This document shows positions 56,412-64,000 of a DNA stretch of 64,000 bases, piece after piece; the first letter of the stretch is position 1; each line of letters starts with the position of its first letter. The stretch comes from Lysobacterales bacterium (GTDB lineage: Bacteria; Pseudomonadota; Gammaproteobacteria; Xanthomonadales; UBA2363). A program made the translations under genes and the position numbers. Under the pieces are notes generated by a model. That model worked only from the letters and a program-made list of their open reading frames with translations. It had not been told where the DNA came from and made no database searches. Where the stretch lies: contig JAHCAT010000010.1 in the NCBI GenBank assembly GCA_019634735.1, positions 62,001 to 126,000 of the forward strand, in the 5' to 3' direction.

Positions 56412-57542
56412 ATGCACGTCTGCCTCGTCACCGAAACCTACCCGCCCGAGGTCAATGGCGTCGCCCTGACGTTGCAGACGCTCGCCCGCGGCCTGCAGGC
56501 GCAGGGTCACGCGGTCAGCCTGGTCAGGCCGCGACAGCCCGGCACCGACGGTCTGTCCGAGTTTCCCGAACTGCTGGTGACCGGTGCGCGCCTGCCGCGC
56601 TACCCGGACCTGCGTTTCGGGCTGCCGTCGCCGCGTCGGGTGCGGGCCTTCTGGCGGCAGCATCGCCCCGATGTCGTCTACGCGGCCACCGAAGGCCCGC
56701 TGGGCTGGACCTGCCTGCGCGCCGCGCGCGAGATCGGCGCGCCTGTTGCGACCGGCTTCCATACCCGCTTCGACGACTATTTCGGGCACTACGGCCTGCG
56801 CCTGCTGACACCGCTCGCGTTCGCCTGGCTGCGTCGCTTCCACAACCTGGCGCACGCAACCTACGTGCCGACCCGGGAGCTGGCCGACTCGCTGTCGGCA
56901 CGGGGCATCCGCAACGTGCATCTGCTGCAGCGCTCGGTCGACGTGCAGCGTTTCGATCCGGCGCACCGGAATCCGGCGCTGCGCGAGCGCTGGGGCCTGG
57001 CGCCCGACGGGCTGGCGGTGCTCTACGTCGGTCGCATCGCGCCGGAAAAGAACCTGGCCCTGGCTGTGCGCGCCTTCCGTGCGCTGCAGGCACAGCGCCC
57101 CGATGCCCGTTTCGTGTGGGTCGGCGATGGTCCGGCACGCGCCAGGCTGGCGCAGGACAATCCGGATTTCGTGTTCGCGGGCGTGCAGCGCGGCGATGAC
57201 CTGGCGCGGCACTACGCCAGCGGCGACCTGTTCGTGTTCCCCAGCCTGACCGAGACCTTCGGCAACGTGACCCTGGAGGCGATGGCCAGCGGTGTGGCGA
57301 CGGTCGCCTACGACTATGGCGCCGCCCACGAGCACATCGACGCACCGGAACTGGGCTGCGCGGTGCCCTGTGGCGACGAGGCGGGGTTCATCGCCGCCGC
57401 GGTCGCTCTGGCCGGGGACGATCGTCACCGCAAGGCGATCGGGGCCGCCGCCCGTACCGCGCTGTCGGGCCGCGCTGGCGCCGGCGTCGCCGCGCGCTTC
57501 GCCGACTTGCTTCATGATCTGCACACACGGCACGCCGCATGA
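56412..57542 (+). CDS. GT4 glycosyltransferase, MgtA/SqdX-like, probably lipid-linked
   Basis: The 376-residue enzyme starts MHVCLVTETYPPEVNGVALT, typical of the mannosyl/glycosyl lipid transferase subgroup, followed by RPDVVYAATEGPLGWT, TGFHTRFDDY, VPTRELAD, VLYVGRIAPEKNL, FVWVGDGPAR and PSLTETFGNVTLEAMASGV with the EX7E motif. In bacteria such enzymes glycosylate diacylglycerol or phosphatidic lipids. The Pho box in front and the PAP2 gene overlapping its stop suggest membrane glycolipid synthesis at low phosphate. It should act on the cytoplasmic face of the inner membrane. Confidence 0.88.
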   Translation: MHVCLVTETYPPEVNGVALTLQTLARGLQAQGHAVSLVRPRQPGTDGLSEFPELLVTGARLPRYPDLRFGLPSPRRVRAFWRQHRPDVVYAATEGPLGWTCLRAAREIGAPVATGFHTRFDDYFGHYGLRLLTPLAFAWLRRFHNLAHATYVPTRELADSLSARGIRNVHLLQRSVDVQRFDPAHRNPALRERWGLAPDGLAVLYVGRIAPEKNLALAVRAFRALQAQRPDARFVWVGDGPARARLAQDNPDFVFAGVQRGDDLARHYASGDLFVFPSLTETFGNVTLEAMASGVATVAYDYGAAHEHIDAPELGCAVPCGDEAGFIAAAVALAGDDRHRKAIGAAARTALSGRAGAGVAARFADLLHDLHTRHAA

Positions 57543-58099
57543 ACCAGGCCACCTCGGTGAAACCCGCGCAGCTCCCTGAACCGCCCACCGGCGAATTGCG
57601 CCTGACCCTGGCGGTCAACCGCTGGGGCGCCTACCGGCCCGTGCTGATGCTGTTCCGCACGGTCAGCCGGCTGGGCGACGGCGTGTTCTGGTACTCGCTG
57701 ATGGCCGTGATCGCCGTGCTGGGCGGCACCCAGGGCCTGCGTGCGGCGCTGCACATGGGCCTTACCGCGTTGTTCGTGGCCGCGCTGTACAGGGCGATGA
57801 AGGGCGTGGTGCGCCGGCCGCGGCCGTTTCGCCGGCATGGCGACATCGTCGCCCGCGTGCGTCCGCTGGACGAGTTCAGTTTCCCTTCCGGTCACACCCT
57901 GCATGCGGTGACCTTCACCCTGGTGGCGCTGGCCTATTACCCGTTCCTGGCCTGGCTGCTGGTGCCGTTCGCCCTGCTGGTCGCGGCATCGCGGGTGGTG
58001 CTTGGCGTTCACTATCCGTCCGACGTGCTCGCCGCGGTGGCGCTGGGCGCGGCGATCGCCGCCGGTTCGCTGTCGCTGGCGCCGGTGCTGGCGGGTTGA
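57539..58099 (+). CDS. PAP2-family membrane phosphatase
   Basis: The 186-residue protein has five or six hydrophobic helices and the three PAP2 phosphatase motifs: KGVVRRPRP, PSGHT and SRVVLGVHYPSD, with the His and Arg needed for catalysis. It may dephosphorylate phosphatidic acid, undecaprenyl diphosphate or a lipid product of the preceding glycosyltransferase. The ATG overlaps the GT4 stop by four bases, so both answer to the same Pho box. The downstream neighbour on the other strand is ppx. Confidence 0.92.
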   Translation: MNQATSVKPAQLPEPPTGELRLTLAVNRWGAYRPVLMLFRTVSRLGDGVFWYSLMAVIAVLGGTQGLRAALHMGLTALFVAALYRAMKGVVRRPRPFRRHGDIVARVRPLDEFSFPSGHTLHAVTFTLVALAYYPFLAWLLVPFALLVAASRVVLGVHYPSDVLAAVALGAAIAAGSLSLAPVLAG

Positions 58100-58240
58100 G
58101 CCCGGGTCGCGGATCGCCCGTTGCGCAGCGCCCCATCGGCAGGGCCCGGGTCCGTTCGCGTCGCACGGTCGTTCTCGGAAAGGCCACAGGTCCCGGCCGA
58201 CCACCGGTCGCGCGGCGACGGCGGTCAGGCGCGCTCCGCG

Positions 58241-59770
58241 TCAGGCGATCTCCAGTCGGAAACCCAGCGCCTTGACGTGCTTGCGTTCCTGGTTGAGGTC
58301 GAGCGCCGTCAAGGGATGACCCTCCAGCCAGCGACGGGGCAGGTCCAGGCGCAGAAGGCGATCGTCGACCGACAGCTTCAGCTTCGGCATCGGCTCGGCG
58401 CTGCGTGGCCGGTGCAGCAGGGCCGCCAGGCGCAGCAGAAGGGTCAGGCGCACGGCCGGATAGAACAGGCGTTCGGGCAGGGCCTGCAGGTCGTCGACCG
58501 GAATCGCGCGGCGATGGCAACGGACCAGCAGGGCCAGGACCTCCTGTTCGCCCCGGGTGAAGCCGGGCAGGTCGGAGTGGGCAAGCAGGTAGGCGCCGTG
58601 GACGTGGTGCGAGCTGTGCGCGATCGCCAGCCCGACCTCGTGCACGCGGGCCGCCCAGGCCAGCCAATCGTGCTCGGCCTCACCCAGATGCCAGGCCGGG
58701 GCCACGTCGTCGAACAGGGTCAGCGCGGTGGCCTCGACGCGCTCGGCCTGGCCGGCATCGACGCTGAACCGCTGCGCCAGAGCGTCGATGGTGGCCTGGC
58801 GCGGATCGCGGTGCTGGGCGCGGCCGAGCAGGTCGTGCAGCACGCCTTCGCGCATCGCCGTCTCGCAGATCTGCATGCGGTCGATGCCGAGCACTTCGAA
58901 CGCCGCTTCCAGCACCACCAGGCCGCCGGCGAACACCGGCCGGCGGTCGGCGCTCAGCCCCTCGAGCTGCACCGCGTCCACGGTCTCGAAGGCGAGCAGG
59001 GCGTCGCGGATCGATGCCAGCGTTTCGGGGGTCAGGCCGCGGTCGTACCAGCCGTTGGCGCGGGCGACCTTACCGGCCGCCTTGATGGTTCCGGACGAGC
59101 CGATCACATCGTTCCAGCCGCGCATCAGGTAGTCGGCGGCGAACTGCTGCAACTCGGCGGAGATCTCGGTGATCGCCGCACGCCAGCGCTTGCGGCCGAG
59201 CCGGCCGTCGCCGAAGAAGTGCCGGCTGGAGGCGACGCAGCCCATCTGCAGGCTCTCGGTTTCCAGGGCCCGGTCGCCCTCGCCGATGATGAACTCGGTG
59301 GAGCCGCCGCCGATGTCGATGACCAGGCGTCGCCGACCGGTCTCGCGGATACCCTGGATCACGCCCTGGTAGATCAGGCGCGCCTCCTCGCGGCCGGAGA
59401 CGATCTCGATCGGATGGCCCAGGGCCTCCTCGGCGGCGGTCTGGAACGCCCGCGGCGAGCGCATCTGGCGAAAGGTGTTGGTGGCCACCGCGCGGACCCG
59501 CTCCGAAGGCAGGGCACGCAGGCGCTGGCCGAAGCGCGCCAGGCAGGCCAGCGCGCGTTCCCGCTTGACCGGGTCGAGGCTGCCGTCCGGGGTCAGGCCG
59601 GCGGCCAGCCGGACCGGCTCGCGCAGGCTGTCGATCACCTTGAGCTGGCCGAGGTTGTGGCGGGCGACGATCAGGTGGAAGCTGTTCGATCCCAGGTCCA
59701 CCGCCGCCAGCAGCTCGCCGTCGAGGAGGGGGGCGCGGGCGGACGGGCTGCGGTTCGGCATGGTCGGCAT
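58241..59770 (-). CDS. ppx: Exopolyphosphatase, Ppx/GppA family
   Basis: The 509-residue protein has the actin-like ASKHA domain: LLAAVDLGSNSFHLIVAR (phosphate 1), ATNTFRQ, GREEARLIYQGV, LVIDIGGGSTEFIIGE (phosphate 2) and GSSGTIKAAGKV, then a C-terminal HD-like helical domain (ARVHEVGLAIAHSSHH). It removes terminal phosphates from polyphosphate; a pppGpp 5'-phosphatase role (GppA) cannot be excluded by motif. The start may be ATG 59770 or ATG 59761 (MPNRSPSARAP). It is convergent with the GT4-PAP2 operon and divergent from ligA, and fits the phosphate theme of this stretch. Confidence 0.9.
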   Translation of the reverse strand: MPTMPNRSPSARAPLLDGELLAAVDLGSNSFHLIVARHNLGQLKVIDSLREPVRLAAGLTPDGSLDPVKRERALACLARFGQRLRALPSERVRAVATNTFRQMRSPRAFQTAAEEALGHPIEIVSGREEARLIYQGVIQGIRETGRRRLVIDIGGGSTEFIIGEGDRALETESLQMGCVASSRHFFGDGRLGRKRWRAAITEISAELQQFAADYLMRGWNDVIGSSGTIKAAGKVARANGWYDRGLTPETLASIRDALLAFETVDAVQLEGLSADRRPVFAGGLVVLEAAFEVLGIDRMQICETAMREGVLHDLLGRAQHRDPRQATIDALAQRFSVDAGQAERVEATALTLFDDVAPAWHLGEAEHDWLAWAARVHEVGLAIAHSSHHVHGAYLLAHSDLPGFTRGEQEVLALLVRCHRRAIPVDDLQALPERLFYPAVRLTLLLRLAALLHRPRSAEPMPKLKLSVDDRLLRLDLPRRWLEGHPLTALDLNQERKHVKALGFRLEIA

Positions 59771-59814
59771 CCACTCGGGGCGGCGCCAGTCTAACCAGCG
59801 CGCCCGGCGCGCGG

Positions 59815-63342
<3,528 letters not shown>

Positions 63343-63536
63343 GGCTCCGGGGTGCCGCCGAGCACCACTGGCGCGGCCGCGAGCCACTGCGGCACGACTC
63401 GGGTGCCGGGTGACGCCGAAACGGCAAGTTCCGCCGCGCAGCCCTGCCGATTGCGGCAGATTTCCCGCGGATATACCGTTTACCCTGATGAGCCGCCTGC
63501 CATCGGCGCCGGCAGCCGTCAGATGGGGAGACCGTC

Positions 63537-64000
63537 ATGCACAACCATCCGCTTTCCGGCAGGCGCGGCCCGCGCGCCGCACTGTTCGGCATTTCGCTCG
63601 CCGCCCTTGGGACCCTGATCGCCGGGGCGGCGCCTCCGGGTGCCGCCCCGTCTGGGGCGCCGGAGGTTGGCATGGCCGCCGTGGTCGAGCCTGCCGGCAG
63701 CACCGGCCCTGCCATCTACATCGTCCAGCTCGCCGATGCGCCCGCCGCCACCTACGACGGCGGCAAGCCGGGCCTGGCCGCCACGGCGCCCCGGGCCACG
63801 GGCGCGCGCAAGCTGCGTTCCGACGATCCTGCCGTGCTGGCGTATGCGGCGCACCTGTCGGCTGTGCAGGACGCCCTGCTGTCCCGGATCGGCGAGCGCC
63901 TTGGCGCACAGCCGGTGGAGCGCTTCCGGTACCAGCATGCCTACAACGGCATCGCCCTCGACCTGACGCCGGAACAGGCGCGCCAGGTCGCTACCCTGGA
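63537..64000 (+). CDS. Secreted S8 (subtilisin-like) protease, N-terminal part
   Basis: The visible 154 residues hold a signal peptide (RAALFGISLAALGTLIAGAA), an Ala/Pro-rich linker and an inhibitor I9-type propeptide: AIYIVQLADAPAATYDGG, then LAYAAHLSAVQDALLSRIGERLG and RFRYQHAYNGIALDLTPEQAR. This prosegment precedes the catalytic domain in S8 proteases; the domain itself lies beyond the window edge. GGGGAG at 63525-63530 is well placed before ATG 63537. The gene is probably monocistronic. The call rests on the propeptide only. Confidence 0.8.
   Translation, partial: MHNHPLSGRRGPRAALFGISLAALGTLIAGAAPPGAAPSGAPEVGMAAVVEPAGSTGPAIYIVQLADAPAATYDGGKPGLAATAPRATGARKLRSDDPAVLAYAAHLSAVQDALLSRIGERLGAQPVERFRYQHAYNGIALDLTPEQARQVATL

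Noticed and set aside
63451..63477. TTGCGG and TATACC upstream of the S8 protease as a promoter
   Set aside because: The spacer is only 15 bp and the hexamers are weak matches, so I did not list it.

Overview
The window is about 64 kb of very GC-rich DNA (roughly 70% by eye) packed with short-spaced, often overlapping genes. Conserved gene order points to a gammaproteobacterium of the Xanthomonadales (Lysobacterales): (truA)-trpF-trpB-trpA-accD-folC-SPOR protein-cvpA-purF, and thrS-infC-rpmI-rplT-pheS-pheT-ihfA-merR-tRNA-Pro. The family-sized 798-residue LigA and a secreted protein ending in a '...FADGFE..' tail agree with this. The genus cannot be named from the sequence alone. No transposase, integrase, phage gene or CRISPR array was found, so this reads as chromosomal core with small non-autonomous repeats inserted between genes.

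Layout. 1-8.7 kb: end of a truA-like gene, tryptophan synthesis, acetyl-CoA carboxylase beta subunit, folate polyglutamylation, a double-SPOR cell-division protein, cvpA and purF. 8.8-14.8 kb: a DUF455 ferritin-like protein, two membrane proteins and a convergent glycosyltransferase operon (GT2, DUF2304, GT4). 14.9-18.8 kb: a small membrane protein, a GspH/FimT pseudopilin, uvrB and a triple-DUF3011 secreted protein. 19.2-25.2 kb: a YdjM-like membrane hydrolase, an SbtA/SbtB bicarbonate transporter pair, an unknown secreted protein and a PhoX phosphatase. 25.3-34.3 kb: tRNA-Val and the translation/IHF block, ending at tRNA-Pro. 34.3-51.6 kb: proline iminopeptidase, an acyl-CoA dehydrogenase/APH-kinase pair, a 1560-residue multi-domain glycosyltransferase, a vWA-type surface protein, a class III aminotransferase, an SDR, and an ABC exporter with a DesK/DesR-type two-component system. 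52-64 kb: queA, a GNAT, a photolyase-oxidoreductase fusion, a GT4-PAP2 operon behind a near-consensus Pho box, ppx, ligA, epmA and the start of a secreted subtilisin-like protease.

The most unusual material lies between genes. A MITE-like element of about 280 bp with long terminal inverted repeats and two internal GC-rich hairpins is present in three copies; one of them separates infC from rpmI. A tandem array of about 25 heptamers (RGGGACC grading into GGGAACT) separates pheS from pheT, and a short run of the same heptamer is visible inside the MITE-like element, so the two are probably related. The array lies in an open frame that overlaps the pheS stop and the pheT start by 4 nt each, so translational coupling could survive the insertion. 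A second, unrelated MITE-like element begins at the base after the stop codon of the response regulator gene.

Functional themes. Phosphate and lipid metabolism cluster at 56-60 kb (Pho box, glycosyltransferase, lipid phosphatase-like protein, exopolyphosphatase), with PhoX elsewhere in the window. Non-standard expression control recurs in the translation block: an AUC start for infC, hairpin/U-tract structures before thrS and pheS, and a possible Thr-containing leader peptide. All calls come from reading the sequence; no database search was run.
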